A stretch of 45,969 bases of DNA from Cylindrodendrum hubeiense (taxonomy: Eukaryota > Ascomycota > Sordariomycetes > Hypocreales > Nectriaceae): assembly GCA_014621425.1 (NCBI GenBank), contig JAANBB010000333.1, positions 1 to 45,969 of the forward strand, read 5' to 3'. The notes below the pieces were generated by a model. It was not told where the DNA came from and searched no databases. It was given only the letters and a program-made list of their open reading frames with translations. How positions within the stretch are numbered: position 1 is the first letter of the stretch; each line of letters starts with the position of its first letter. Shown one piece after another: positions 1 through 10,983 of this stretch. The translations under genes and the position numbers were made by a program.

Positions 1-563
1 GGTCCTCTTGCGGGGGCCGCGAGGGCCAGAGGTTGCTCATCGTGTTGTCGGTAGGTGTAGCTGAGGGCGGATGGCGGCGGGTGGATGGCGGCGGGCGTCT
101 TCAACGTCTCCGTCTTCAGCTGGCGGGCTGTTTACTCGGTGCCCCTCCAAAGTCGATCGTGGGGTTCGGCATTCACTCCATGCTCACGGCCATCTTCATA
201 GCGTGTGTCTTCTTGTCGTCGGGTCGGCTGGGTCACGGGCGCGGACCACGTCGCTTGGTTTGAAGGTAGAGATGCTCGCGTGGACTTTGGGTGCGTGGAC
301 TTGGGGCATGCAGCCTTGGGATCGTGGTTGGTGGGCTGCCGATGCTCATTGGTGGCCTGGGCGCCTAGGATTACAGTGCCGTGGTCCACTGTAACTGCCC
401 CCCCAGAGTCTGACGTCTTGCCCATATCACACTGGCCAAACATATCTCAAGCCATGCCGTGAAGGCGTTTACATTGGTGACATGATATGCAAATATATAC
501 CAGGAGGGTAGGCAGGTAGGTAATTATTGAAGTTGATCGCTGGTTCAATTGCATCCCATGGGT
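1..563. other. Left-edge non-coding stretch
   Basis: Several short overlapping open frames run through this GC-rich stretch on both strands, but none has recognisable domains, consistent codon character or splice sites joining it to a larger gene. It lies downstream of the 3' end of the DUF2011-like gene and probably contains that gene's 3' untranslated region. A gene beginning outside the window could end here, but I see no sign of it. Confidence 0.5.
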
Positions 564-1447
564 TTATTCGGAACCTGCCGACTCGTCCCCCGAGTCTTCA
601 GTACCAGCGTCACCGTCCTTCGTCGCCGCCTCCTTCATCTCCTTATTCTTCGCCCTCTTCCTCAACTTCTTCAATCGATTCATCCGCTTCTTTTTATCCT
701 TGGTATGTTCTTCCTTCTCCAACAACTTCTGCGCCTCGACCTTTTCTGTCTCCTCCCTTAGCTTAGCTCGCTTGCGAAGTGAGATCCGCTGCTTCTTGCC
801 CGGCTTCCCCTTCCTTTTCCCCGCCACGTCGTCTGCCGTGCACGTAGACTCCCCTGGTTTTCGCTTGCGTGTGACGGCGATATGTGTAACCTTCCACGGA
901 AGAAGCTCGAGACCCCAAGCGCGGTCCTTGAATCTTGCCAGAACCTCGTCTCCGCTCACCGCAGCATAAGCGTACTGCTGTTTTTGATCCTTCGTCAGGT
1001 TAGTGGCCACGTAGTAGGACAACGGGCGTGGGAAGGCAAGTGCGCCGTCGCCCTGTGGCCCAACGTCTTCATCCAGGACAATCTTCTGAGAGGGCTGCGT
1101 AGAGCTGAACAAGCGGAATAAAAATTCTTCATTGCCCACATCCTCGTCGTCTTCGACACCAGGCTCGGCCTCATCGGCGTCTGACTCGTGCCCTGTGAGA
1201 GAAGCTGGCTTCGTAGCGAGATCCCGTGGCTGGGCGTAGCTCTCGTCCAGGCCAAGCGACTTCGCAATCTGAGCATTCAGCCTCGCCTGAAGCTCTGCAT
1301 CGTAGCCCTCATCAGCCGAATCATCCGAGGCATTGAGGTCTGCGCGACGAACCCTAGGAAAGCAGATCAGCGCCAAGTCCTTTCCGGTGGAACAACAGTC
1401 AGGGAGGGATTCCGGGCATACCTTTTGGCCTCTGGCAGCTCGAACAT
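564..1447 (-). CDS. DUF2011-like basic fungal protein, two exons
   Basis: The reconstructed protein has 271 residues. Exon 1 is 1447..1422 and exon 2 is 1353..564, with a 68-nt intron (GT at 1421, AG at 1354) and a TAA stop. The join gives the N-terminus MFELPEAKRVRRADLNASDD, which resembles the conserved start of the fungal DUF2011 family (Pfam PF09428, recalled rather than searched). Reading the intron as coding gives a spurious longer N-terminus that lacks this motif. The middle is acidic (residues about 65-85). A moderately conserved block follows, with PRPLSYYVATNLTKDQKQQYAYAAVSG... near residues 120-145. The C-terminal 90 residues form a Lys/Arg/Glu-rich coiled-coil-like tail with several nuclear-localisation-like clusters. 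Composition suggests a nuclear or nucleolar RNA-associated protein, but that is inference and no biochemical function is known to me. It shares a divergent promoter with the gene at 2377. Confidence 0.85.
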
Positions 1448-2376
1448 GGCTGATTTTCACTTTTAAAACACCTTGACTGTATTGCCGGGGAGTTGGATGG
1501 TGGTCTGGATGGTTGTTGGTGGCTGCACGATGCCGCCGTCAAGGTGGTATTTGCGAGATTGGGCGATCGCCTGGATATCTGCCAAGGTGGGACTCAATGA
1601 GGTCGTTGTCAGCCCATCAATCGAGGGTGGCCCTGCAACTTGAAGCAATCAGAGGGGTCCCAGGTCGAGCTTGTGTCTCAATGAAGCGGGGATTGCGCAG
1701 AAAAGAGCCAGAGTCTCCAGATTATCCGCTTTTCAGGCCGGCTGCTGCAACTGTGACAGTCTCAAGCCAAAGCCGTGATTATTACGATGCAACCCAAAGA
1801 ATTTCCCTGCGCCGCCGCTTATCTTATCGGGGCGCATAGCCACTCACGCCAATCAGAGCGCCACCCACCCACCCCATCATTCGACGACACCAGAAATCTG
1901 AAGTGAACCGGGTATGCTCAGTTCACCACTTTCCAGGTGAATTTATCGACACCAGGCGCGGTATATTCCATTAAACCTCCTCTGATATCAATCCATTCCA
2001 CTCCCGGTCTATTCATACTATTGAGTTAGGTGTCACTGGTATCTTCTTCTATTGGCTACCTAGTTAGAGAGAGCTATGCATTGTGTCTCCTGTCCCTGAT
2101 ATAGAATTAGACATGCGATGAATCTAGATACCACCATCCCGTTCCTCGAATTTGTGTTGGCAGTCTCTGTTTTTCTTCTTCCCATACGATAAAAGGACTA
2201 AGCCTTAGGGGCAGTCTCGATGACTGCACCGCCGGAGCCGCGAATAACAACTCCGCAGTGAATCATGCACGCACGCAGAAGAGCAAACACCAATCACCAC
2301 AACACTTAATCCCCTTCTCTCTTTTCTTTATCTTTAACCTTTCAACCCTCAACATCGCCGCACAGACATAATCATC
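1448..2376. promoter_or_regulatory. Divergent intergenic promoter region
   Basis: This region separates the start codons of the minus-strand DUF2011-like gene and the plus-strand F-box-like gene. It has no supportable coding frame. The last 60 bases before 2377 are pyrimidine-rich and purine-poor (CTTCTCTCTTTTC type) and then become CA-rich, which is typical of a fungal 5' leader just before an ATG. A CCAAT box and paired GATA motifs lie near the middle (separate entry). Confidence 0.6.
1818..1853. promoter_or_regulatory. Paired GATA motifs beside a CCAAT box
   Basis: Two TTATC motifs (GATAA on the minus strand) lie in direct tandem at 1819-1828. They are followed by CCAAT at 1849-1853 inside GCCAATCAG. 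In ascomycetes paired HGATAR sites are bound by AreA/NIT2-type nitrogen regulators, and CCAAT by the HAP2/3/5 complex. The motifs are seen directly; use by either divergent gene is inference, since both motifs occur often by chance. Confidence 0.3.
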
Positions 2377-3786
2377 ATGTCTATGGTAGCAATGGATGAC
2401 CTATGCAGCCTATATGGCTTCTGCATTTGCCCACGCGGCTGTGGCGTTTCTCCAGAGTCACAGGCGGTCGACGAGGGCGATGATGACGATGAGGATTTCA
2501 CTGCGCTGCCCCCTAGCATCCCAGATCCTTATGACGATTCACCGGCAGAGAGGTCAGCCTCCATGAAAGATGTTGAACCCAAACCTGAGATCGAAAAATC
2601 CCCTGAACTACGACAACGACCACGACGACCACGACGCCCGAGACAACCCCGGTGCTTCTTGATGCGGCTTCCATTGGAAATCAGAGACGAAATATACCGT
2701 GAGATTCTTGTTGTGGGGCCTCCCATCCTCGTGCGGGCTGGATGGAGAAGAATCTACGCCCGGAAGAGACCGGGAATAGGAACCGGCATCATGCGCACTA
2801 ACAAGCGCATCAACAACGAGACAGTGAGGATCCTCTATGGAGAGAACAGATTCTTGTACCGTCTGCGCGACCCTCCCGACCCGCGTTATGTGGTCAATGT
2901 CGAGCAACTCTCACTGAACGACTCCAAAGAAGACGGCCTTGGCTCTGAACCAGACGACGATGCCCCCGAATCCAACGACGATGCTTTCGATCCCGGGAAA
3001 GGACAAGGCGATGTAGACGGCGATGACTGCGCTCCTAGAGAGCGCAATGACAGGATTGACATTGCCAAGTTTGGCAGTTACTTTCGCCGGTTAATTGTCG
3101 AAGCAGAGCGCAACCGTTACTCAGATGATACTCAATTCGCGATGGCCGAGGCAATCAAAGTCTTCACTGCCCAGCGGGGCATTCTAGCCAAGGCATGTTC
3201 AGGGGGCGTAAAGACCAATATCAAGACTTTCACGATTCGCGTGTCTCCCCAGTATCAGCTCGGTGACTCCAATGTTGTCAACTTTGGCGAGCAGGATCCT
3301 CAACACACCTTCACCTTTATCGATTTTTTTAATAAAGACTCGCTCGTCTTGGATGCTATCAAGTCCCTCTCCTGCCAGTATATCAAAATCGACCTCCTCA
3401 CGTCATACCTAAATGGGGGCACGGATCCCAAGATCAGCCGCCTCACTATCGACATGCGGCATCTTCGGTTTTCCCAGTTTGCGGCGCGACAGAAGACGAG
3501 CGGAGGGCCGGACTTCTGGCGACAGGATCTATGGCGCAAGGACAAGCAAATTCTCCAACAGCGGATAGTCGGCGCGAAGAGGAGTACCGCAGCACTACTC
3601 AATCTTGAGAAACATGTCTTCAAGGCGTGCAATAACCACGTGAAGGACGATGTCTTCCAGCTTTACATGGAGGAACTGGAGAACGACTACGACGGGATGA
3701 TGGATTGGGAGCAGACGGAGGGTGATGAGTACGAGGATGGCAACTACGAGGAGGTGAGACTGGGGTTCGATGACGACTCAGAGTGA
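2377..3786 (+). CDS. F-box-like acidic fungal protein
   Basis: A single uninterrupted frame of 469 codons opens at ATG 2377, just after a CT/CA-rich leader, and ends with TGA. Residues about 30-65 are acidic and Ser/Pro-rich, followed by a short Arg/Pro-rich run (RPRRPRRPRQPR). Next comes MRLPLEIRDEIYREIL (about residues 95-110), the leucine/proline core typical of the large fungal F-box-like and DUF7730/2EXR-type families. The downstream segment IMRTNKRINNETVRILYGEN is the second signature of these proteins. A further acidic insert lies at about residues 180-225 and the C-terminus is strongly acidic. Such proteins are often annotated as possible SCF substrate adaptors, but a genuine Skp1-binding F-box is not proven here. 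The start could instead be the second ATG at 2392. Family assignment rests on motif recognition only; substrate and role are unknown. Confidence 0.8.
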   Translation: MSMVAMDDLCSLYGFCICPRGCGVSPESQAVDEGDDDDEDFTALPPSIPDPYDDSPAERSASMKDVEPKPEIEKSPELRQRPRRPRRPRQPRCFLMRLPLEIRDEIYREILVVGPPILVRAGWRRIYARKRPGIGTGIMRTNKRINNETVRILYGENRFLYRLRDPPDPRYVVNVEQLSLNDSKEDGLGSEPDDDAPESNDDAFDPGKGQGDVDGDDCAPRERNDRIDIAKFGSYFRRLIVEAERNRYSDDTQFAMAEAIKVFTAQRGILAKACSGGVKTNIKTFTIRVSPQYQLGDSNVVNFGEQDPQHTFTFIDFFNKDSLVLDAIKSLSCQYIKIDLLTSYLNGGTDPKISRLTIDMRHLRFSQFAARQKTSGGPDFWRQDLWRKDKQILQQRIVGAKRSTAALLNLEKHVFKACNNHVKDDVFQLYMEELENDYDGMMDWEQTEGDEYEDGNYEEVRLGFDDDSE

Positions 3787-5395
3787 ATTTGAGAGGTCAA
3801 TTAGCAAAAGAAGAAGGCGATTGTCCTTAGCTGGCTGGTTCGATTTATTTGGGCAAGATGAAGGATTGGTTTGGGGATGATACCGCGCCCAGGCTTACAC
3901 GCAACGGAGATCTAACTTACTACGCATAGCTTCTGTCTGTTGGGAACAGGGGTGGTGTTTTGGGAAGGGCACGGGAGATTAGCAGGGGGGACCATCACAT
4001 ATGCCCTTGCAACGCCCAGGCTATCACTACCACTACTCACCAAATGGGCAAAGGACTCGCCACCAGAGTCGCAATCACTAGCTTGTAATTTTGCAATGTT
4101 GCACCGACACTGCAAAACGAAATATGAGGATTCCAACTCCGGACAATTCAAAGTCCATCAAATTTGCCTCCCTCGTGAACATGGGGCCTCTAGGCACACC
4201 CGTGACCTGTCGACAGATTAAGCGTGGCCTCGACCCATCATCGTCACCACCAGGACCAGGCTCGGCCGTGGACTGTGGTTCCATGGATCACAGTCCCCGT
4301 CGTCGTCTCATCGTAATTTCCAATCCACGCCTCGGTTCAAGCTCAAACACGACTACTTAGGTAGCCTACTGTTCCACCTGTTGGCTCCCTGCATCTTACG
4401 CTTCTCACATATCAACATATCAACACATCACCATATCACCATATCACAGCAGCATATAGCTCTTCACCACATACGGCTCTGGTGCTGGCACCCAGTCTGG
4501 ACCCAGCCAGCTCCCTTCAATGATTCCATTCGAGCATCTCAGCAGCTCTGGGTTCGTTTGGGTATGTTATTCTTTTCCATTGTTTTTTTCTTCTTCTTTC
4601 TCCTCTCATCTGAAGCTACTGCATCGCCCTGGACCTTTGGACTCGCGCCTCCTGTGGACAAGATCACGGCAACAAGATGCTTCACTCTTCGAATCAGCTG
4701 CATCCACGCATCATATTAAACAAACCAAACAAAAATCATTCCGCCACCCAGGACATACACTCCGTTGCCTATTAAAAGCGCATATTCGTCAATACATCGG
4801 GGCCCCTCTCTTCTCAACCATCATGACAGCTCGGAACCATTGGACAACAAATATCTGGGCTGTGTGATTGTCCTTTTTTTGAGCTCGAAACTCGACAAAG
4901 CAGCAATGTAGACTTCCCGACAGTTCCGATTCCTGCCATAACTGCCATTCTCGCCGCAGCCGCAGCTTCCGTATGTTGTGCTTCGGCAAAGCCTGGTGGC
5001 TTGTCTTCTGCCGTTTGCCGCGCGGTAATATTCGCGGCAGCCTCGATACATCGAAATCTTCAGCCTCCCGACTCTTTGTAGAGGCAGCTGGCGTTCCATC
5101 GACTGATGCTGCGGTGCGCTCTGGGGCCTCCATTTCTCGCCCGCCGTTCGCATTTCCCGACCCCCTGCAAAGCCCGTCCGTCTACCTTCCAGTCCTCCCT
5201 TGGTTTTTCCCAGAACCGATCCGCAAATACCATATCCAAACACCGGCCGTGAAAGAATCCAGCAAATATTCTACAAGCCCACTGACATAAAATAAAATAA
5301 AGAGCTCAAAGGTCAGCGGAGCTCCAATCATGTCGAACCGACACATATTGTATATCCTCGAATCAGATGTGAAAAATCAGTGTAAGTGTCAACAT
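3787..5395. other. Convergent intergenic region
   Basis: This lies between the 3' ends of the F-box-like gene (plus) and vib-1 (minus). The part at 4400-4460 carries a run of CATATCA/CACCATATCA repeats. The part at 4560-4615 has a pyrimidine tract (TTTTTTTCTTCTTCTTTCTCCTCTC) like a leader or intron 3' end. Short plus-strand frames at 4381-4867 could belong to a small spliced transcript, but I cannot identify a protein. Otherwise nothing is recognised. Confidence 0.45.
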
Positions 5396-7555
5396 TTAAC
5401 TTCCGCTCCACGAATATTGGTTCATGGCATCGAAAGAGCCTCGAGGCCCTCCACTGTAGACTGAGGGAGCCTGACTGTGGCTTGAATCAGTCTTGGTTGG
5501 CGATGTCCCCGCAGTAGTGCTCTTGTATTGGTCCTGTGGGAACGGGTAGGGCCGCCCGTCATTGTTGGTATACGCAACGCTTGAGCTATGCTCACCAGCT
5601 GTCGTCCAGGTGGTTGAGGATGGATAGTAATCTCTAGCTGGCGCCGGGGGGGCAGCAGATGATTCGGGGTTATATCCCGGTTGTGTTACGTCGCTCGGAC
5701 TGGTATTAACAGGTGCATACGATCCATATCGGTATTCTGGCGATGCTTCGTTTGCCATCGACCCACTTCGTACAGAGGGGTGGCTCACGTGTCGTGGGCT
5801 CTTTGATGGTCGAGGGTTGTCGACGTAACGAGGGATGCTCAGTGCGCTCTCATGGCCGCTGAGCGGAGCGGTATGGATGGGAAGCTGTGGCGGAGCGGTC
5901 GTCGAGTGCACATAAGTGTATTGTGGCCTGATCGGTGGTTGGGTCTGATCGGTAGTCACCAGGGAGAGTTGGACTGAGGGTTCCATCGACGTCTGAAGAG
6001 GAAGTTCCTGTGGCTCCGCGGTAAAGTTGGCTGCTCCTGTGAGGGGGTGTTTCGGGAAGGGATCGCCTCCAATGGTCGTGGCTGGGTAGGCCCCAGCGCC
6101 AGAGGACGGAACCTGTGACATTGGCACTTGGCTTGGAGAGCTCCAAGTAGGGTACGAGCTGCCACATGTTAGTTAGCACACGTTCAGTCTCGCCGGACGA
6201 GGTAGGTGACGGGGGCAGTTTTGGGTCCACGGTCCCATCTTTGCCAAGCCCGAGGCGTCACTGGAGGAGTGTGACTTACTTGGATCGCATAGAACCCAGT
6301 TGGCTTCCTGGAATCTTCGGGGCACTGAAAGTAAAGGCCGCTCGTGGGAGCTGCCCGTCAAGGCCTCTCGCCTTGGCTTCCTGCTGTTTCGCGTTCAAGG
6401 CTCCCGCTACGACTCCTAGCCCTGTCTCGACAAGAGCTTGTCCACGGGATCCAGCACTTGATCCCAATAGTGGAATCTCCTTTCGGGCCTGGAAGTTACG
6501 AGGGCTGCGTCCTCGGACCACAATCGGAGCCGTGGTTGATTCCGTGAGGACAACTTTGTTACCGTTTGCTAGGGTTCCTACTACCTTCAAGTGCAACACA
6601 AAATGCTGTTGCAGTTCCTTTCGCCGTCCGTTATTTGCCGTAGCTCTGTATCGTTGTCAGTGTTGCTCCTCACGAGCGAAAGGTGTCCAACCTACATTCT
6701 AAACTGTAGTCGGCGCCAGCCGATGGGATACACAGCGAATTCCCCATCAGCTTCACTTCCATCATCCTGGAAGGGAATCAAAGGAAGTGATGGAGGTTCC
6801 TGGTCAGGGCTCTGGTTCGTTTCCGGAGAGTTTGGAGGGGGCGTCTTCCAGGGAATCACAATGAGACGGACGGGATTGCCGTCGACAGATTCGATGGCCG
6901 AGATGGTGACTTCCATGTTGCTGACCGCGACGGTCTCCCCTGATTCAGTGATGATTGATAACTGACCTCGTGGTGTAATCAGTGATCCGCTGGTCTGAAA
7001 CAGATTTCTCCGGTAGCACGTCAGTTCTGGCTGTCGAATGCTTCCGTCGGCTGAGCTTGTTGGCATTTCAGACAGGAAGAACATTCCGTGGAGCTGAGCC
7101 GACAACTCCAGTTGTTGGATCCGGCCTTGCTGGTCGACAATGGTGTGCTTATCCTGGGACCTCTTGAAGGCCAGCAGCTTATGATCGTGGTTGACGGTCA
7201 TCTTGTTGCCGTCATCACGAAGATCTTGGACGATTTCCTGGTAGGCGGGTGGCTCCGTCTCGGAGAAGGACCGCTTCAAATTGGGATAGCTGTGGTGGGA
7301 AGCAAGATCATGATGGTTGTTTCTGTCGTACGCCTCCTGATCATCTTGGGGGTACCGGCTGTAAGCGTAGGGAGGATGATCCACGTCGTGGTTGCTGCCA
7401 GGTCGTCCTGAGAGAGGCGTAGTGGTTGATGGGATCGTGTCGGGAACCCGACTGGACATGTGCACTGGGCCACCATAATTTGACCACAGACTCGAATGCG
7501 CCGGGTGTCCTCTCAAATCTGCCATGGTGGCCGGATATGCTGCTATGGTCGTCAT
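5396..7555 (-). CDS. vib-1: NDT80/PhoG-family transcription factor, VIB-1/XprG orthologue
   Basis: Three exons (7555..6696, 6645..6280, 6158..5396) joined by 50-nt and 121-nt GT-AG introns give 662 residues ending in TAA. The Ig-fold NDT80 DNA-binding domain covers about residues 110-335. It contains PELTCYRRNLFQTSGSL, then FAVYPIGWRRLQFRIATANN across the first junction, then VGTLANGNKVVLTESTTAP and VVRGRSPRNFQARKEIPLLG. These match the VIB-1/XprG branch rather than meiotic Ndt80. The C-terminal half is Ser/Thr/Pro/Tyr-rich and lacks a fold I recognise. In Neurospora and Aspergillus this factor controls heterokaryon-incompatibility cell death, extracellular proteases and the carbon-starvation response; in cellulolytic fungi it also affects cellulase expression. 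The start is uncertain: 7555 is the first in-frame ATG, but the ATG at 7525 has the better context (GCCACCATGG), and a further 5' exon is possible. An 11-codon upstream ORF lies just ahead. Confidence 0.92.
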
Positions 7556-7609
7556 AGGAGCATATCTCTGCGAACTCGCCGTCACTTCAACCCAACCGAG
7601 TTGCCTGGA

Positions 7610-7645
7610 TCAAAGCCGTCGCCAACGTCGTAACCCAAGGAGCAT
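7610..7645 (-). promoter_or_regulatory. Short upstream ORF in the putative vib-1 leader
   Basis: On the vib-1 strand an ATG at 7645 opens an 11-codon frame (MLLGLRRWRRL) that stops with TGA at 7612..7610, 54 nt before the proposed vib-1 ATG. If the leader is not spliced across this point, scanning ribosomes would meet it first, so it could damp vib-1 translation. The ORF is seen directly; its presence in the mRNA is inferred. Confidence 0.3.
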
Positions 7646-9600
7646 GGATCTTGGCCGGGTGTTCGGCGAGCGTGATCAAGACGTGATAATCTCTCCTTGA
7701 CACGATGTGCGACGCGGGCAAAGTTGTTTTCAAGGAGAATGGAGAATCGAAGGCACTGGGAGATTCAAGGTTGCAGGCGAAAGTGTACTTGTATATGGAT
7801 GGATGGTGGGTGCCCCAAAGACGGCAGATGGTCGTAGAGGGGAGTGTCTGAACAAATTCCCGGCACTGTCCCCGGGGTGGGGACGGAGACGGGGGGAGGT
7901 TTCGACGGCCAGGCACAAGGACTTGGGTACGGCCTCTGAGCAAGGCCTACTAGCACCAAGTCCGGAGTCCTCAGTACAGTACAGTACAGCAATCAGAAGG
8001 GCCTGGCCAAGTCTGTGGGCTGGGAAACCAGTCCAGTGCATGCGGCCGTTCTTGGAAGGAGGATGGGGAGTGGGAGGGGGCGGATCTGGGTGAACAGCAA
8101 CGGTCTATACTGGGGTTCGGGGTGGGTACCCTGCAGACATTGGGCAAGCCTGGAAAAGAGGGCCTTAGAAGACGGTGATATTCCACTTAACAAGGAGGAG
8201 AGAGCAAACGTGGGTGAGGTCAGGGATGAGCAACGTCGGGCGCCATCTTAGGGGGTCGGCAGGTGCGTGTGCGTGATGGAGCTCGGACGAAGCCATGCCC
8301 CGGAGTAGTCTCACAGAGGGTTGAAGGGGACGGCAAAGTGCCGGGTACAGGTAGGTAGGCAGGTCGGTCCAGGAGGCAATGACAAGGGCCTGAGGAGGGC
8401 CACTGGGCTCCAGTCGAGAAGGCTTCCCAGACACGCCCCAGTCCCGTTGCCATCCCATCCACCCCCGTCAGCGTCTACCGAGGGGTTCGAGACCCCTGCT
8501 GGGTGAGGCCAGCATGGAGAGCCGACCATGTACTGTTAACAAGGCGAGACGCTAGCCCTTGGAGGACGGAGTTCAATATGGGACGCAGGGCCCGAGTACT
8601 GGCTACCCGACCTAAGCCTGGTAGGGATCAAATGGAGAGAGAGAGGCCGAGAAGCAATGGGTCGAGTGGAGACACGGGGACCATCTCTGAGGGCCCGGAG
8701 GCCCCTCCCCCCTCAAGCAAAGGCACCTGCGAATGGCCAATCCTGACCCCTGATGGCAAACCGGGGATGCTATTTGAAAGAGAATCCTCCGACGTCTGTG
8801 AGAGCTTGCTGGCCCGCAAATTTCTAGAAGGCCGTTGGACAGAGGCACCGATGAGGAAAGGCGCCAGGACCGGGGAGGCGAGAAAACAGAGAAATTGTCG
8901 GCTGCAGAGATTTGCTCGCGACAAGGGCCCTGTTCAATCAGGGAGCACGCGTGTGTGTGCCTCCTCCTTAGATCCCTGCGGGGGAATAACACGGGAGGAT
9001 ATCTGATAGTATTCCCCATTATAGCCAGGTGGGCGTGATTGCAACGGAGACAGGGCCACAATAGACAAGAGGCGGCTAGGACGCAGTCCCCTTGGTTAGC
9101 CTCCGGAGATGAAGAGCTTGAGGAACTTTGTTGATCTGGCGAAAAAAGGAGAGAGCTTATTAGCTTATGCTTACTCAAAGCTCCGGCGGCGGCAATGACA
9201 GAGTGGACGGGGGAGGAGGAGGGATGACGGGCTGACGGGCGAGAGGTGGGGTCGACTCGGGTCCCATTCTCATTATGCCTGGCATCGGCCACGAGAAGTG
9301 ACAGCAGCCACAGTTGCTGTGACAGATACTCCGTACTCCATCAAACGTAGCACGTCCCACGGACCATCCACGGGCCATGGCCATCTCCATCCCAATCCAC
9401 ATCCACGTCCACATCAACCATCCGCCGCCGTGCCCATTCCCATGGTCGGCAAGTGTCTGCGTACGTGTGGATGACCAGAGGGGCATCCCCCGAATTGGAC
9501 TCGGTCTCGGCAGTGCCGCATTGCGAAGTCAAATTGGGCTCGGTGTGGCGACGAATGCGGAGAAGCCTGAGGCGAAGGAAATCCTCTTGAGCCAGGTCGA
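7646..9600. other. Non-coding region 5' of vib-1
   Basis: No frame here shows recognisable protein motifs or consistent splice structure. A short AGTAC-unit run (CAGTACAGTACAGTACAG) sits near 7974-7990. The nearest 1-2 kb probably hold the vib-1 promoter and leader. A T-arm-like hairpin at 8481-8497 was examined and rejected as a tRNA. Confidence 0.5.
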
Positions 9601-9822
9601 GGGCGCTGGGACAAAAGAAAGCAAATGGGCACTGGTGTTGTTGATGCGGCGGCGGCAAGACGCTCCCGGCTGCGACTAGCTCGCCAGGCCATGTTCGAAT
9701 TGGAACGAGATGGCATTCACTCCCAGGAAACAAAACAAACTGCGGACCCTGATCCCAGGTGGCAGGTACTTTTCCCTCGCTCGCGGATCCGATCAGCGAA
9801 CAGTGGTGTGTGTCCCAGGGCC

Positions 9823-9861
9823 GGAGGGCTGGAGGGCTGGAGGGCTGGAGGGCTGGAGGGC
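9823..9861. repeat. Minisatellite, 8-nt unit GGAGGGCT
   Basis: About 4.9 perfect direct copies of GGAGGGCT are present. The purine-rich G-runs spaced every eight bases could form a G-quadruplex on this strand. It begins a chain of unrelated short tandem arrays extending to about 11.2 kb. Confidence 0.9.
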
Positions 9862-9867
9862 GGCTGG

Positions 9868-9925
9868 GTACAGTACCGCACTGCACTGCACTGCACCGTG
9901 CTGTATCGTACCGTGCTGTACTGTG
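9868..9925. repeat. TGCAC/GTACTG-rich imperfect repeat with dyad symmetry
   Basis: The stretch contains GTACAGTAC, then CACTGCACTGCACTGCAC (a 5-nt unit), then GTGCTGTATC and GTGCTGTACTGTGC. The left part is partly complementary to the right part, so an imperfect stem-loop is possible. It directly follows the GGAGGGCT array. Confidence 0.6.
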
Positions 9926-10247
9926 CCGACAGTCCACGCAAGGAGCGTAGCGAGATCTTGGGGGGCGGACGACCGATGACCGATGAGCTCTCTGGCGGGC
10001 GCCGAGTTGGAGATGGCTTCACGTCGCGCGTCGCACTGATGTCTCGCGTTGCCGTTGGTTGGTTCGTAAGTGGGGAAAGATGCCAGGGCGAACCAGGGTC
10101 GGCCATCGGTGGGCCCACGCATGGGCCAGCAGGGGCCGCCTTTGACTGCAAGTGGCCAGGCCAGACAAGGGCTACAAGGGCAGGCAATAGCAGACCGGGA
10201 TCTTTAGCAACGGTCTGGACAAGGGATGAGGGATTGAAGCACAGACG

Positions 10248-10272
10248 CAGGCAATACAGGCAATACAGGCAA
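10248..10272. repeat. Short tandem repeat, 9-nt unit CAGGCAATA
   Basis: About 2.7 copies of CAGGCAATA lie in direct tandem, followed by the related decayed words CAAAAACGGG and CAAAGGGG. Confidence 0.75.
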
Positions 10273-10479
10273 AAACGGGCAAAGGGGCTAAGAGCGGACA
10301 GGGCCGCAAGGGCCGTCAGGACCGTGCCCCTTCCCAACGGCCGCCACAATTCCCCTCAACGGTCAACGGTCGGATCCCCACAGTGTCTCGGCGCTGTGCT
10401 CCAGGCCCCAACTGCACCGTGTCAACAGCCCACCTCCCACCTTGTCTCGCAGCCTCCCACCTTGTCTCCCACCTTCCTT

Positions 10480-10520
10480 CCACCTGGCCGCCACCTGGCC
10501 GCCACCTGGCCGCCACCTGG
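10480..10520. repeat. Minisatellite, 11-nt unit CCACCTGGCCG
   Basis: There are about 3.7 exact copies. The preceding 45 bases hold a two-copy duplication containing CCTCCCACCTTGTCTC, so two repeat families abut here. Confidence 0.9.
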
Positions 10521-10611
10521 GCCGCCGCCGAGGGGTCAAGGCACGTCAAGGTCCAGGCTTCTGCGCTTGCCCAATTGCTCGAGCTTGTCATTCATGGCCA
10601 GGCTTACTAGG

Positions 10612-10645
10612 CTCGCCAGACCTCGCCAGACCTCCCTCGCCAGGG
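10612..10645. repeat. Short tandem repeat, 10-nt unit CTCGCCAGAC
   Basis: Two exact copies of CTCGCCAGAC are followed by a diverged third (CTCCCTCGCCAGGG). Confidence 0.65.
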
Positions 10646-10983
10646 CTCGTCGAGGCTTATCCTGCCGGTCCAGTGTCCACGGCCCACTGTCCACTTGCTC
10701 CTTCGTCCTCTCCCACTCCAGGTTTCGCATGCATGCAGGCATCATGAGGAAACCTAATCGACCGCGCTGGTGCACCCTGATCGCGTGTTTTTGTCGTCAG
10801 CCTGCCTCATCAGGGTTAACCCCAAAACCTCTCCCGCCGGGCTCCCAGGCTATCGCCGACAACGGCTTGCGGCCTCGCCATGGTCAGGGCCAATGGTGCG
10901 AAACACCTTCGGCCCCTCGACTCCTTTCAACGACGACGGCATCTTCGCGAGCCTTTCAACTTCAGGCCGTCCGGGATCCAGGG

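Noticed and set aside
4381..4867. Possible small spliced plus-strand gene with a leader-like pyrimidine tract
   Set aside because: The candidate peptides are low-complexity and no consistent exon pair yields a convincing protein; kept only as a note.
8481..8497. Perfect 5-bp stem with TTCGAGA loop, like a tRNA T-arm
   Set aside because: No acceptor strand complementary to the following seven bases is found at the right distance upstream, and there is no A box or anticodon stem. It is probably a chance hairpin.
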